A DNA stretch of 64,000 bases from Pararhodonellum marinum (GCF_015354735.1 NZ_JACEFJ010000006.1:186001-250000); one strand, 5' to 3'; shown: positions 8,164-18,102, numbered from the stretch's first letter. Notes: generated by a model from the letters alone, not told the origin. Numbers and translations are program-made.

Positions 8164-11100
8164 TCAACCTTTTTCTTTGCTTTTTTTAGGGATTTTTGGC
8201 TGTCCGAGTCCTAAGCTGCCCTTGAATCCGGAGAGGGTGGTTCTCCACCAATAGTTAAAAACAAACCGGCTTTCATCCCTTGTTTCGTAAATGGTGGAAG
8301 AAATCAGATTCTTAAACAAGGGCCGGGGATTGTTGGAACGTACGGCAAAAGCATTCAGCACCCAGGTAAGGACTCCTTTTCTGCCCCTTCCCTGCTCCAA
8401 GGTCCGTTCCTCCAATAAGCTCATGTTGAGGTCATTGTACCTTAGGGTCATTGTCCCTCTGGCATCATACTTGTCCGCCACAAAAGACCATTCTCCCCCT
8501 CTGACTACTCCACTTCTTATTCTTACAAATGCATTGGTTTCCAAAATACTGTTGATCTCCTTCAATTCCAATTCCCCTATTTTTGCAGCCATATGCATGG
8601 GATATGGATCTTCGAAGAAAAATGTGCCCTTCAAGGAGAGAGGCGAAATGCCATTCAGAAGGGTAGAAGCTTGTAGGTTCATGGAATCCAAACCGAAATC
8701 CGAAGGGGATTTGGTTCCTTGGAAAACAGAAAGTACCGCATTTAATTTTTCGAATGATATGTCCCCGGGTAACATGCCCGAATCAGGAAATTCCTTGTAT
8801 GTAATGTTACCATCTTGAACAATTAAGGAGTCCACTTTGATGTCAAAACCCAATTTCTTCATGATTTCCTGAGGCATGGGCTTTTGCTTACCCTCCTCTG
8901 CTTCCAACCTTTTGTCTCTGAATATCTCTGCCACAGGCCGGATAATTTCAAGCTTCCCGGCAAAAAGAGAGCGGTCTTCCATGATTCTCTCCAAGTCCAT
9001 TTCTGAAATCTTGATTTCCTCTACAAGCAAATTGACCACATCAGTTTGATGGCCTAATTTACGTCCATATGCAAAACGACCGTACCTCGGGAGCATAGAG
9101 ACATCCTTAAGGATCAATTGGTTACCATCCAAGATAACCACACCAAACCTTACAATATTTAAACTATCCGGAAGTTTGATTTCATAATCACTGATCTCAA
9201 ATTGGTAATCTTTATTCAAAAAAACCTTTTCCGAGAAGTTGCCGGACTGGGTCAGGTCAAATTTCAGGTCGCTAAGGATAATTCGAAGATTGCTGAATTG
9301 CTGTACATCTTCTTCATTGTCTTTTTCCCTTACCTGCAAATTCCCCCCGAAGAGCCTTAAATCATCGATATGCAATTTTTCAATAATGGTTTGGCTTATC
9401 TTCTCTTTCCCTTCACCCTTGATTTTTTTAACTTCTTCAGACTCTAAGTAAAGGGAAACATCAGGTTGATCCAAAGTGAGCATTCTTATGTGGAAATCAC
9501 CTGATTGTTGAAAACTGGTGAGGGATTTGGTAACCAAAGACACCCTGGGAATATGTGCCGAAATGACTGGTTGGCCCGGTTTACCGATATGGTCAATTGG
9601 AGTCACTCTAAAGTCCTCAAAGACAATTTCATCCGAACTGGAATTCAATTGCACCTTAGAGAAGTTAATGGTGTGAACACTATCTTGGAGAGAAAGGGAA
9701 AACTCATCGATTCCTAAATCCATGTTGGTGAAAAATGCAGCTATATCACCCTGACTCAATTTGGCTGAATCCAATAAAAACCCATAGAAAGCCAGGTTTA
9801 TTCCAGTATTGATCAATTCATTGCTTTCGCCATCGGAAAAATAAGCTACGTTAAGCCGGGCATTCTCTGCTGCTATGGTGTCAACTTTAACCAAATCGAT
9901 GGTTTTAGGTAATTTCCTTTCCCTTTTTGTGCCTTGAATAACATTGCCGGCATCTTCCTCGTCTTCACTTCTATTGATACTTAACCTCACGTTGGCCCCA
10001 GTGAGTTTCACCTTGTCCAGGTCAAGTTCATTTTCAAACAAAAACCCTTCTAGATCAACTCCTTCAAAGGCCATTTGGGGAACATCCGCGCTTATGGCTA
10101 CTTTTCCCGGAAAGCCTCGCCTCGGACGCATTCGTACTTGGTTGGCAACGATTTCTTCTCTGGCAGAATTGAAACTGATACGGTTTGCAAAAATGTTGTA
10201 TTTACCTTCTGCAATATTGAATACATAGTTGCTTATGCTAAAATCCAACTCCTCTGAGAAAAAAGTACGTGTGTCCTCCGGATCTGTGACCTTATCCATA
10301 TAGAACATTTTGATGGCTATCTGCACATTATCTTCCGCAAACGTGCTGATTTTGTCCTTCACCATGTTTTCATACACTAGTGTTCCATTTTCGACATTGA
10401 TGGAGTCTACTTGGATCACCGAAAAATAAGAGGTCAGCAGTTCCATGATATCCTCTCTATTGAGTTTGGGACTTTCACTATCTTCTGTCTGCTTGGCTTT
10501 GTATTGGTTGATGGTAATCTCAGGAGCGGGTACTTTGATCAAACCAATTCTCAACCTCTCTTGAAAATAAGCCCTAGGCACATCTATCCCAAAGGCAAAA
10601 AAGTCCGGAATGGAAATATCCAAAGCCATGGTCTTGTTGTAGCGGAGCAGGTTCATTTGGATATTTTCTGGATCTTGTGGTTTGATCCGGAATCCATTGA
10701 TCTCCAGGGTTCTGTTTCTGGTGTTTAACAAAAGTCTATCAGCAGTAAAAATATGTAGATCATCCGCCAATTTTAATGCATAATCTCCCAATTCCAATTG
10801 GAGGTGCTCCGCCAAAAAAATCCTGGTTTCCTGGTCTTTTACAGAGGACTCATCCAGTGCAAAGTTTTCCAAAACAAAGCTTATTTTACCGAAAGCCAAG
10901 CTATCTTGCCGGGTTTTTATTTGGTTATCTAAAACAAGATTACCATCCTTTATCTCCAGTCTTTGCACATAGATGGCTTTTAGATAATCCTCTGTCAATT
11001 CACGAAGAGAACTTCCTCCATTTTTGGAATTGTTTGATTGGATATCCTTTAATAACACTGAGGGGCCGGAAATCACCATTTCCTCGATATCCAAAATGTT

Positions 11101-12492
11101 TTCATTATAAATTTTCTTGAGGTTGGCTTTGGTAATGGAAAGCTCAGGGACAAAAAAATCTATCAGGGTCAAGCTTGGGGTGTCACCTAATGAAAGCCTT
11201 GGGGAGACCCTTATCCCTTTCAGATCAAGGACATCATCAAAAGAGGAAAGCATCACGCGCTCTCCTTCAATCCAATGGATACCATCTGCCAATGCTATGC
11301 TGATTTTGGAGATATCCAAGGCGGCGTCTTGGGCATAAAAGAACTGATTGAATTTCTTTTCTGGATCAGGGCCGATGTACACTTTTTCCATATGGAAATT
11401 GATTTCCTCAGCTTCAACCCTGTTTTTATTCGGATCCTTGATACTTCTCTGCAGATATTTGCCTTTTTCAATCGTCAATTCTGAGATATTTATAGAATTG
11501 AGGATATCTTCTACCAAAGGATAGAGATCATAATCTGTTTTTACGGTATCCACAGCAGTCAATTCAGAATAAATGGAAAACCTTGGCCCTTCCAGCAACA
11601 ATTTACCCACGTTGACATCTGAAGTATAAAATACCTGATTGATATCGGCATCAGTCAGTTCTAAATCATCCAGTTCGAAATCGTAATATACTTCTGAAGG
11701 CAAACGTACATCAGGATCTATCTTGACAAATTTGGCTTTAATAAACTGTTCCAGGGAAGAAACGATCACTTTTTCCGCTCTGACGGTGTGTACACTATCA
11801 GCCAACAACATCTCAAATTTTTCAAAATCAAATACAAAACCATCGGCGTTGAAAGGAGTAGGTTCGGTCCTGTCCTGAAGGGTCTGAATATTTTTGATGT
11901 GTAGGTTGGTATTTTCAGCACTGATTCTTTGCTGACTGATGAAATTCTCCAACAACAGGTCTGCCTGATCAATATATAGGTTTTGTATTTTGATTTCTTT
12001 CAGGTTGTCCCCTACGGATTTTCTGATCTCCTGTTCCAAAATCTCCAATGGACTTAATCCCTCCGTTTCTATCAAGGATACCTGTTGTCGACTCTGCACC
12101 ATTGGATTTTGGAACCTTACATTGCCAATAGTGACTATACGCTCCCGAAAAGAAAATCCAAGGCCTTTCAAACTCATTTCCGGGATAGCAATTTTATAGA
12201 AAGGCTGGTCCCTACTCTGAAAAAACGTTTCATCTACGGGTTCAAGAATAAATCCTTCGAAATAAAATCCCCTCTCTATCAAAGATATGTTGAAACGGTC
12301 AAAGTCTATCTGATATTTACCGTCAGAAGCTTCATTTACCTTATTTTGCAGGTAGTTACGTAAGAGAAAATCTGATCCAAAATAAATTCCCACCTGGAGG
12401 ATCCCCAGAAAAATAAACAGGCCCATCAACCAAGCCCAGAAGCGTGGAATTTTGACCTTTTTAAGGAATTTTTTTTGTTTTTTCTCTGTCAT
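8164..12492 (-). CDS. Very large AsmA-like envelope protein, function unknown
   Basis: A 1442-aa protein with a lysine-rich N-terminus and one membrane segment (~residues 20-40: WLMGLFIFLGILQVGIYFG), then a very long domain made of recurring short beta-rich units. Recurrent phrases such as a hydrophobic-rich IxxLxIxxGxLxxxN and ...RTRxLEIxGFRIxP are seen over residues ~150-1200. The C-terminal ~200 residues (LRYNDLNMSLLEER..., then WRTTLSGFKGSLG) resemble the end of AsmA/DUF748-type proteins, which act in lipid transport or outer-membrane homeostasis from an inner-membrane anchor. The assignment is by architecture. It starts at an ATG and stands alone, 108 bases upstream of pheS. Confidence 0.7.
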   Translation of the reverse strand: MTEKKQKKFLKKVKIPRFWAWLMGLFIFLGILQVGIYFGSDFLLRNYLQNKVNEASDGKYQIDFDRFNISLIERGFYFEGFILEPVDETFFQSRDQPFYKIAIPEMSLKGLGFSFRERIVTIGNVRFQNPMVQSRQQVSLIETEGLSPLEILEQEIRKSVGDNLKEIKIQNLYIDQADLLLENFISQQRISAENTNLHIKNIQTLQDRTEPTPFNADGFVFDFEKFEMLLADSVHTVRAEKVIVSSLEQFIKAKFVKIDPDVRLPSEVYYDFELDDLELTDADINQVFYTSDVNVGKLLLEGPRFSIYSELTAVDTVKTDYDLYPLVEDILNSINISELTIEKGKYLQRSIKDPNKNRVEAEEINFHMEKVYIGPDPEKKFNQFFYAQDAALDISKISIALADGIHWIEGERVMLSSFDDVLDLKGIRVSPRLSLGDTPSLTLIDFFVPELSITKANLKKIYNENILDIEEMVISGPSVLLKDIQSNNSKNGGSSLRELTEDYLKAIYVQRLEIKDGNLVLDNQIKTRQDSLAFGKISFVLENFALDESSVKDQETRIFLAEHLQLELGDYALKLADDLHIFTADRLLLNTRNRTLEINGFRIKPQDPENIQMNLLRYNKTMALDISIPDFFAFGIDVPRAYFQERLRIGLIKVPAPEITINQYKAKQTEDSESPKLNREDIMELLTSYFSVIQVDSINVENGTLVYENMVKDKISTFAEDNVQIAIKMFYMDKVTDPEDTRTFFSEELDFSISNYVFNIAEGKYNIFANRISFNSAREEIVANQVRMRPRRGFPGKVAISADVPQMAFEGVDLEGFLFENELDLDKVKLTGANVRLSINRSEDEEDAGNVIQGTKRERKLPKTIDLVKVDTIAAENARLNVAYFSDGESNELINTGINLAFYGFLLDSAKLSQGDIAAFFTNMDLGIDEFSLSLQDSVHTINFSKVQLNSSSDEIVFEDFRVTPIDHIGKPGQPVISAHIPRVSLVTKSLTSFQQSGDFHIRMLTLDQPDVSLYLESEEVKKIKGEGKEKISQTIIEKLHIDDLRLFGGNLQVREKDNEEDVQQFSNLRIILSDLKFDLTQSGNFSEKVFLNKDYQFEISDYEIKLPDSLNIVRFGVVILDGNQLILKDVSMLPRYGRFAYGRKLGHQTDVVNLLVEEIKISEMDLERIMEDRSLFAGKLEIIRPVAEIFRDKRLEAEEGKQKPMPQEIMKKLGFDIKVDSLIVQDGNITYKEFPDSGMLPGDISFEKLNAVLSVFQGTKSPSDFGLDSMNLQASTLLNGISPLSLKGTFFFEDPYPMHMAAKIGELELKEINSILETNAFVRIRSGVVRGGEWSFVADKYDARGTMTLRYNDLNMSLLEERTLEQGRGRKGVLTWVLNAFAVRSNNPRPLFKNLISSTIYETRDESRFVFNYWWRTTLSGFKGSLGLGQPKIPKKSKEKG

Positions 12493-12709
12493 ATCAGAAA
12501 TCCAGTGAGCAAAATAAACGGAATATCATTCATATGGAACGATTGACCCCAAATATTTAGATTCCGGGGTAAGTTAAAGGATCATAAAAATAAATGATTC
12601 AAAAATCCTTAGGCAGTAAATCAAGGCTTGAAAAAAAGCAGCGTGTAAAATTTATAAACATAGGTTGTTTCAATTTTAATGATTTTTTGATCGCGTTCCT
12701 TTTTAATAC

Positions 12710-13177
12710 TCAATAAACAGCTTTGTAATTGATAACAATGTCTAATTCGGCCCATTTTCCTTTTTTTACCTCCACAGGATTGATATGGTTGTCTCTATCA
12801 AACACATTGGCAAAAAGACCCTTCTCCTCCAAAGTAAACAGGGAATACATTCCCGGTGGCAGACCCACTTTAAACTTACCTTCCATATCGGTTTGAACCT
12901 CCTTCAACAAAGCTGTACCTACCTCTGAGAATAAACCATCCTCACCTTGCTGCGTTTTGGATATTGGTGTCAATGCATGGATGTAAATGGTTCTGGGAAT
13001 AGGGTTTTTTCCTTCCCTACCCATTTCACCTGGCTCGTTTTCGTCCAGCATCATGGGCATTTGGTTGCCTTCTATCCAAAATACATTCCCTATGATACCA
13101 GATTCTTCCATTTTTTGAGATTTGCATCCGAGAACAAAAAGAACAACGACAATCAACAAAAGAAATTTCTTCATCAT
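12710..13177 (-). CDS. Small lipoprotein with a carboxypeptidase-regulatory-like (beta-sandwich) fold
   Basis: A 155-aa lipoprotein: signal MMKKFLLLIVVVLFVLGC, with Cys-18 as the lipidation site. The rest reads like one CarboxypepD_reg/transthyretin-type sandwich: GIIGNVFWIEG at the start, then TDMEGKFKVGLPPGMYSLFTLEEKG. Such domains are usually structural or binding modules on the cell surface or in the periplasm. It lies 12 bases after the beta-CASP hydrolase gene and is probably co-transcribed. No enzymatic motif is visible. Confidence 0.8.
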   Translation of the reverse strand: MMKKFLLLIVVVLFVLGCKSQKMEESGIIGNVFWIEGNQMPMMLDENEPGEMGREGKNPIPRTIYIHALTPISKTQQGEDGLFSEVGTALLKEVQTDMEGKFKVGLPPGMYSLFTLEEKGLFANVFDRDNHINPVEVKKGKWAELDIVINYKAVY

Positions 13178-13189
13178 GACAAAATTAAA

Positions 13190-14590
13190 CTAGATCCCTT
13201 GAAACAAAATAAAAGATTCCAAATAATCGGGCACCAAAACATTCCAACCCAAAACATCTTTCAAATTTTGGGCCAGACTGTTGGAGGCATCTTCTTCTCC
13301 GTGAACTAAAAAAACCATTTTGGGGCTTTGGGTAAATCCTTCGGACCATTCGATCAATTCATCCCTGTCGGCATGTGCAGAAAGCCCATCGATATATTGT
13401 ATGCTTGCTTTAACAGGCACATTCACCCCGTACATTTTTACTGAAGGTTCCCCATTCAGCAATCTCCTGCCCCTGGTCCCTGCCGCCTGATAGCCTACAA
13501 ATATAACAGTATCCTGCTCATTGGGTAGGCGGTTATAAAGGTGATGAAGGATCCTCCCCCCTGTAGCCATGCCACTGGCAGAAATGATGATGGCATCCCC
13601 TCTGATGGCATTGAGAGACATGGATTCTTCCTGATGCCGATAATAATGTAGATTTTTATGTAAAAATGGATTCGCATCGGGTTCTTCAAAGGAGGGCCCT
13701 AAACGATGATAATGAGCGTATTTTTTATAAAGATTCGTCACATCAATCGCCATTGGACTGTCCACATAAATAGGAATGGATGGAATCTTCCCTTTTTGCT
13801 GAAGCCGATGAAGGTAATAAAGGACCAACTGGGTTCTGCCAACTGCAAACGACGGGATGATTATCACCCCTCCTTTTCGAAATCCTTCACGAATGGCTCT
13901 TCCGAACTGTTCTTCTGTATTCTGGGTTTCGTTGACTCTGTTGCCATAGGTAGATTCCATGATCACCACGTCAGCCAATGGGGTAAATACGGGTGGGTTC
14001 AACAACGGATCATGGTATCTTCCCAAATCTCCGGAAAAAACAACTCTTTTGGTTTGATGGCCTCCATGAATCCTGAGCTTCAAAATGGATGCGCCAAGTA
14101 TATGTCCTGCATTGTAGGCAATTAAAGTCACTTTATCTGAAAGTTTCACCTCCTCTCCAAAAGTAAAACTAATCAACATAGGAAACACCATTTCGGCGTC
14201 TTTTACAGTATAAAGCGGTTGAGGCTTCTCATGCTTTGAATAACCCTTTCTTTGGGCATATGCAGCTTCTTCCTCCTGTAACTTCCCCGAATCCACCAAC
14301 ATGATCTTTACGAGATCCAAGGTAGGTTCTGAACAATAAATGTGGCCTCTAAATCCTGCCTTTACAAGTTTGGGCAAGTAACCAATGTGATCAATATGGG
14401 CGTGGGTTAGCAAAACCATATCAATAGAGGAGGGATCAGTCGGGAATTCCTGCCAATTGCGCTCTCTGAGTTCTTTAAGTCCCTGAAACATCCCACAATC
14501 CACCAAGATCCGTTCTTGATCAATATCCAATAAGAATTTAGATCCGGTAACTGACTTTGCCGCTCCCAAAAATTTGATTTTAACATCCAT
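13190..14590 (-). CDS. MBL-fold beta-CASP hydrolase (RNA-specificity type)
   Basis: A 466-aa metallo-beta-lactamase-fold protein of the beta-CASP class, related to CPSF-73/YSH1-like exonucleases. The zinc motif HAHIDHIG is at ~residues 57-64, with further ligands in SFTFGEEV...YNAGHILGAS and FSGDLG. The beta-CASP part contains IIIPSFAVGRTQ, IISASGMATGGR, and the C-terminal IDGLSAHADRDELIEW and FLVHGEEDA motifs. Family members cleave RNA, but no substrate can be read here. It is divergent from the ECF sigma gene and the first gene of a two-gene minus-strand unit with the small lipoprotein. Confidence 0.92.
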   Translation of the reverse strand: MDVKIKFLGAAKSVTGSKFLLDIDQERILVDCGMFQGLKELRERNWQEFPTDPSSIDMVLLTHAHIDHIGYLPKLVKAGFRGHIYCSEPTLDLVKIMLVDSGKLQEEEAAYAQRKGYSKHEKPQPLYTVKDAEMVFPMLISFTFGEEVKLSDKVTLIAYNAGHILGASILKLRIHGGHQTKRVVFSGDLGRYHDPLLNPPVFTPLADVVIMESTYGNRVNETQNTEEQFGRAIREGFRKGGVIIIPSFAVGRTQLVLYYLHRLQQKGKIPSIPIYVDSPMAIDVTNLYKKYAHYHRLGPSFEEPDANPFLHKNLHYYRHQEESMSLNAIRGDAIIISASGMATGGRILHHLYNRLPNEQDTVIFVGYQAAGTRGRRLLNGEPSVKMYGVNVPVKASIQYIDGLSAHADRDELIEWSEGFTQSPKMVFLVHGEEDASNSLAQNLKDVLGWNVLVPDYLESFILFQGI

Positions 14591-14646
14591 AGTTGATCCG
14601 TTTTACTATTCAAGGTAGGGATATTTAATTTTTTTATGCTGATCTG

Positions 14647-14675
14647 TGCAACCTTTTTTCAGTACTTTGTATCTA
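14647..14675 (+). promoter_or_regulatory. Candidate ECF-type (autoregulatory) promoter
   Basis: TGCAACC at 14647-14653 and GTATCTA at 14669-14675 are separated by 15 bases, resembling the AAC-type -35 and TCTA-like -10 elements recognised by ECF sigma factors. It lies 20 bases upstream of the ATG at 14696, which suits autoregulation. Assigned by pattern only. Confidence 0.4.
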
Positions 14676-14695
14676 CCTTATTGAACACACTGAAG

Positions 14696-15265
14696 ATGTT
14701 TAGGAGAAAAACTTTTACAGCAGAACCAGACCTGATCAAAGCATGCATTCGAGGGGAAAGAAAAGCCCAGAAGCAGCTTTATGAAACCTATTCGGCAAGG
14801 TTTCTGGCGATCTGTTTCCGATATGTAAAAGAAAGAGACTTGGCGGAAGATGTGATGATAGAAGGATTCATGAAGATCTTTGAAAAACTGCCTCAATATG
14901 AGGCAAAGGGAAGTTTTGAAGGCTGGATGAAAAGGGTGATGGTCACCCAATCCCTGCTGGCATTAAGAAACAACAAATACCTTTCTATGGAAATCAACCT
15001 TGAACCTGAAGTTGAAAACAGCCAAATCCAAATTGAAACAGATCACTTGGAAACCAGCGATCTCATGGACTTGATCAAGCATCTTCCAGTGGGTTATAGA
15101 ACGGTATTCAACTTATACGCCATAGAAGGATACAGTCATCAGGAAATCGCCAAACTCTTGGGGATCACAGAAAGTACCTCCAAATCACAACTCAGTAGAG
15201 CAAGGCAAATATTGAAACAAAAAATAGCCGATCAACAAATAAAAGAAAGGAGAATCAATGGCTAA
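14696..15265 (+). CDS. ECF-subfamily RNA polymerase sigma factor
   Basis: A sigma-70-family factor of the extracytoplasmic function group, 190 aa from the chosen start. Region 2 covers ~10-85 (KQLYETYSARFLAICFRYVKERDLAEDVMIEGFMKIFEKL...FEGWMKRV), and region 4 covers ~120-175 with the helix-turn-helix YSHQEIAKLLGITESTSKSQLSRARQIL. A longer in-frame reading from TTG at 14636 is unlikely, because it lacks family similarity and runs through a promoter-like sequence. The stop overlaps the next gene, a probable anti-sigma factor, by 8 bases. The targets likely include its own operon (inference). Confidence 0.92.
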   Translation: MFRRKTFTAEPDLIKACIRGERKAQKQLYETYSARFLAICFRYVKERDLAEDVMIEGFMKIFEKLPQYEAKGSFEGWMKRVMVTQSLLALRNNKYLSMEINLEPEVENSQIQIETDHLETSDLMDLIKHLPVGYRTVFNLYAIEGYSHQEIAKLLGITESTSKSQLSRARQILKQKIADQQIKERRING

Positions 15266-16049
15266 GAAATATCAAGATATCGATGAACTTTTCAGGGAAA
15301 AACTCATCGGACATGAAGAAAATCCTTCCGCTTTGGCTTGGGAAAAACTAGATTCCCAACTGCCTCCGCCCAAATCATCAAGAAGCCCCTTCCCGCTTGG
15401 AATCGCCGCTTCATTGATTCTGATTGCAGCGATAGGGTTTTTTATATGGACCAATTCAGGTCAAAATGACCTTCAGCAAACAGATCAGCTGGTAAATCAG
15501 GAGGAGGTAATACAATCAGAAGACCCAAAATCGGAAAACGAAAACATTGCTGAACTTCCAGAAAAAGCTGAACCAAAACCAGAAAAGGAATCCAATAAAG
15601 AAGATGAAAGTGCTGATAAAAAAGAGCAACCAAATCCAGCCGTAAGGCCGAATATTCAAAAAGCACTGCCTAAGCCAGTCCCAACTTTAGAGGAGAATAA
15701 TCCGCTTTTAGCAGAAAAAGAAGCAGAAGAAAAAACCGAAAGAGAAACCAATGAGCCGATACAGGTCATCATTCCTGAATTGCCGGAGCTGAATCAGGAA
15801 AATACCATAGCAGAGCAAACCTCGCCGACCATACCCGAGGAAGAGGAGGTGACTTACCGGGTAAGAATTGTTTCCAATGGGATAGCTGCTGAAGCTCCCA
15901 AAGAAACCTTAGCCGAAGAAATCAATGAAAAAATAGATAAAATCGGAGGATTGCTGAATAAAGTGGATCAGGGATTTGCAGACCTGCAGGATGCGAAAAA
16001 CAATCTATTTGCCTCCATCATAACCAACAATAAAGAAAAAACGAAATAA
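15258..16049 (+). CDS. Probable anti-sigma factor (single-pass membrane protein)
   Basis: A 263-aa protein with a short cytoplasmic N-terminus containing a conserved-looking FREKLIGHEENPSALAWEKL stretch, often found at the start of Bacteroidota anti-sigma-like proteins. One membrane helix follows (~residues 50-67: IAASLILIAAIGFFIW), then a long Glu/Lys/Pro-rich periplasmic linker (~70-215) and a short helical tail. Overlap with the ECF gene supports the anti-sigma assignment. No zinc-binding ZAS motif is seen. The name rests on topology and context. Confidence 0.6.
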   Translation: MAKKYQDIDELFREKLIGHEENPSALAWEKLDSQLPPPKSSRSPFPLGIAASLILIAAIGFFIWTNSGQNDLQQTDQLVNQEEVIQSEDPKSENENIAELPEKAEPKPEKESNKEDESADKKEQPNPAVRPNIQKALPKPVPTLEENNPLLAEKEAEEKTERETNEPIQVIIPELPELNQENTIAEQTSPTIPEEEEVTYRVRIVSNGIAAEAPKETLAEEINEKIDKIGGLLNKVDQGFADLQDAKNNLFASIITNNKEKTK

Positions 16050-16059
16050 TCATAACAAA

Positions 16060-17079
16060 ATGAAAAAGTACATGCTGCTTATTTGTATGTTGGCCTTGGC
16101 GCAGTTTGCCTTCGGCTCAACATCCTCCCAACTGGCCGAAAAAGACAGTATCATCGTGGAGTTTGGAAAATCAGGAAAAATAGTATTGATCGTAGACAAC
16201 AAGGAAGATTTTGAAAAACTGAAAAACATGAATGTCAATCAGATCATACGGGAACTTGATCTGCAACTCAATGAGGAAACCGGAGAATTTACCGTGGTTG
16301 AAATCAAAGGAAAAGGGGGAACCAAAGAAATCGTGACAGTCTACGAGGGCAGCCATGAGACAGAAGTCACTGTGGGAGGACTAAGGGTAATCGTAGATGA
16401 GTCGGGACACAACACCAAAGTAAGGGTCGAATCAAAGAAAAAAAACAAACCTGAACCCAACTTTAGAACTTATTTCAACTTGGACCTTGGGATCAACAAT
16501 TACTTGGAAAATGGACGTTTTCCGACTTCGGATCAACCTTACTCCGTCAGAGGCTGGGGAAGCTGGAATGTCGGGCTCAACTGGATGGCCAGCCAAAAAA
16601 TCTCCAAAGGTTTTTATTGGGACTTCGGTTTAGGGGTACAATGGTATAATTTCAAATTTGAGAACAGGGATTTTCAAGCTGTCCGTGGAGATGACCAAAT
16701 TGATTTTATCCAAAGAACTGATGTAAATGGTTTCAAAAGCAAGATCTCCGCTTCCTATTTGACAGCACAAACCTTACTCAAGGTAGATTTTGGAAAAATG
16801 AGGGATGATGGCAGAAAAGGTTTTCATCTTGCTGCGGGGCCTTATGTGGGATATAGATTGGGTGGCCGAAGCAAATTTGTGTACAGGGAACTTGAGGGAT
16901 CAGGAAGAAGAAAGGACCATCAGAATACAGGCATTTACCTGAATAATTTCCGGTATGGATTAAGGGGAGAAATCGGAATCAGAAGACTGACTTTCTTCTC
17001 CACTTACGACCTCAATACGTTGTTTCAGGATGGAAGAGGTCCTGAGCTGAACCCGATCACCTTCGGTATTGTATTTTAA
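16060..17079 (+). CDS. Envelope protein with outer-membrane beta-barrel-like C-terminal half
   Basis: A 339-aa secreted protein. A signal peptide (cleavage near FAFG) precedes an N-terminal ~120-residue region rich in acidic and lysine residues. From ~residue 135 (FRTYFNLDLGINNYL) it has alternating aromatic strands such as GLNWMASQKISKGFYWDFGLGVQWY, FHLAAGPYVGYRLGG and a terminal GPELNPITFGIVF ending in Phe, as outer-membrane barrel proteins do. It sits 10 bases after the probable anti-sigma factor and is presumably regulated by the ECF factor. No specific ligand can be assigned. Confidence 0.7.
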   Translation: MKKYMLLICMLALAQFAFGSTSSQLAEKDSIIVEFGKSGKIVLIVDNKEDFEKLKNMNVNQIIRELDLQLNEETGEFTVVEIKGKGGTKEIVTVYEGSHETEVTVGGLRVIVDESGHNTKVRVESKKKNKPEPNFRTYFNLDLGINNYLENGRFPTSDQPYSVRGWGSWNVGLNWMASQKISKGFYWDFGLGVQWYNFKFENRDFQAVRGDDQIDFIQRTDVNGFKSKISASYLTAQTLLKVDFGKMRDDGRKGFHLAAGPYVGYRLGGRSKFVYRELEGSGRRKDHQNTGIYLNNFRYGLRGEIGIRRLTFFSTYDLNTLFQDGRGPELNPITFGIVF

Positions 17080-17117
17080 ATTTATAAAACTAACTAAAGC
17101 CATAAACGAGACCAAAA

Positions 17118-18056
17118 ATGCACATTTCAATAAAAAAAACACTCAGCATCCAATTGTTGATCTTGCTTGGAGGCTTGCAGGCCATTTTGGCACAGTCCTC
17201 AGTGGATGTGGAGAAGAATTTTACAGGCATCAACAAAATTGAAATCAATGGAGGGCCCTTGGAGGTTTCCTATATCGGTGGAACTGACATACAAGAAATT
17301 AATCTCAATGCATTTCTTGAATCAAATAGAAGTGGGTTGGATATTGTTTTTGTCACGATAGGGGATGTACTGAAAGTTTCGTATCAAAGCAACAACACCA
17401 AATGGTCCGGTTCTGAAAATACCAAGGGATACATCAAAATATCTGGACCTGAATCCATTGCTTTGAATGCCAAAAACAGTTCTGGTACGCTGAGGGTCCA
17501 AAATGTGCTGGGAAATAAAACGTATTTATCTGTGAGCTCAGGAAAAATCACTGCCAATGCCATACAAGGGGATCTCTCTGCTAAGTCTTCTTCGGGTCAT
17601 ATTGAGGTAGATGGTGTTGTTGGATCTGTGGATTGTACGCTCACTTCAGGCATGGCCTCCCTCCAGAATATCTCCGGAGATTTGATTTATTCGGCCTCCA
17701 GTGGTTCATTGAATGCCAGTAATGTAGACGGACGAGCTGAGATCAAAATGGGTTCGGGAATGGCACGGTTGAAAAACATCGGTGAGCTAGGGCCACTGAA
17801 GCTTTCATCGGGCTCTTTCAGGGCTGACAATGCAGGACTTGGGTCAGAGACATCTCTAGCTGGAACTTCTGGATCTTTTACCATCCAAACCCCTTCAAAT
17901 CTGAAAGATTTCAACTACAACATGAAAGCCAGCAGTGGCATGCTTAAAGTTGGAAGTATTTCAGGCGGAAGGAACTTGGACATTGACAATGGTTCCCAAC
18001 ATACTGTTAAAGGTTCTATTTCCTCAGGCCTTATCAGCATCAGCAATGAGGACTGA
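17118..18056 (+). CDS. DUF4097-like secreted beta-helix protein
   Basis: A 312-aa protein with a signal peptide (cleavage near AILAQ). The body is a solenoid of short strands with serine/glycine turns, repeating phrases such as LSAKSSSGHIEVDGVVGSVD, LTSGMASLQNISGDLIYSASSGSLNASNVDG and MGSGMARLKNIG. This pattern is characteristic of DUF4097/putative auto-transporter adhesin (head GIN) proteins. Their role is not established, although they are often near envelope-stress regulators. It is the last gene of the ECF module and is followed by a terminator. Confidence 0.8.
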   Translation: MHISIKKTLSIQLLILLGGLQAILAQSSVDVEKNFTGINKIEINGGPLEVSYIGGTDIQEINLNAFLESNRSGLDIVFVTIGDVLKVSYQSNNTKWSGSENTKGYIKISGPESIALNAKNSSGTLRVQNVLGNKTYLSVSSGKITANAIQGDLSAKSSSGHIEVDGVVGSVDCTLTSGMASLQNISGDLIYSASSGSLNASNVDGRAEIKMGSGMARLKNIGELGPLKLSSGSFRADNAGLGSETSLAGTSGSFTIQTPSNLKDFNYNMKASSGMLKVGSISGGRNLDIDNGSQHTVKGSISSGLISISNED

Positions 18057-18102
18057 AAAAAACAAGTCCTCTCCAATTTAAATAGAAAGGACTTGTTTTT
18101 TG
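18057..18102 (+). terminator. Rho-independent terminator after the ECF module
   Basis: AACAAGTCCT pairs with AGGACTTGTT across a 17-base loop, with A-rich sequence before and T6 after, immediately following the stop of the DUF4097-like gene. Confidence 0.88.
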
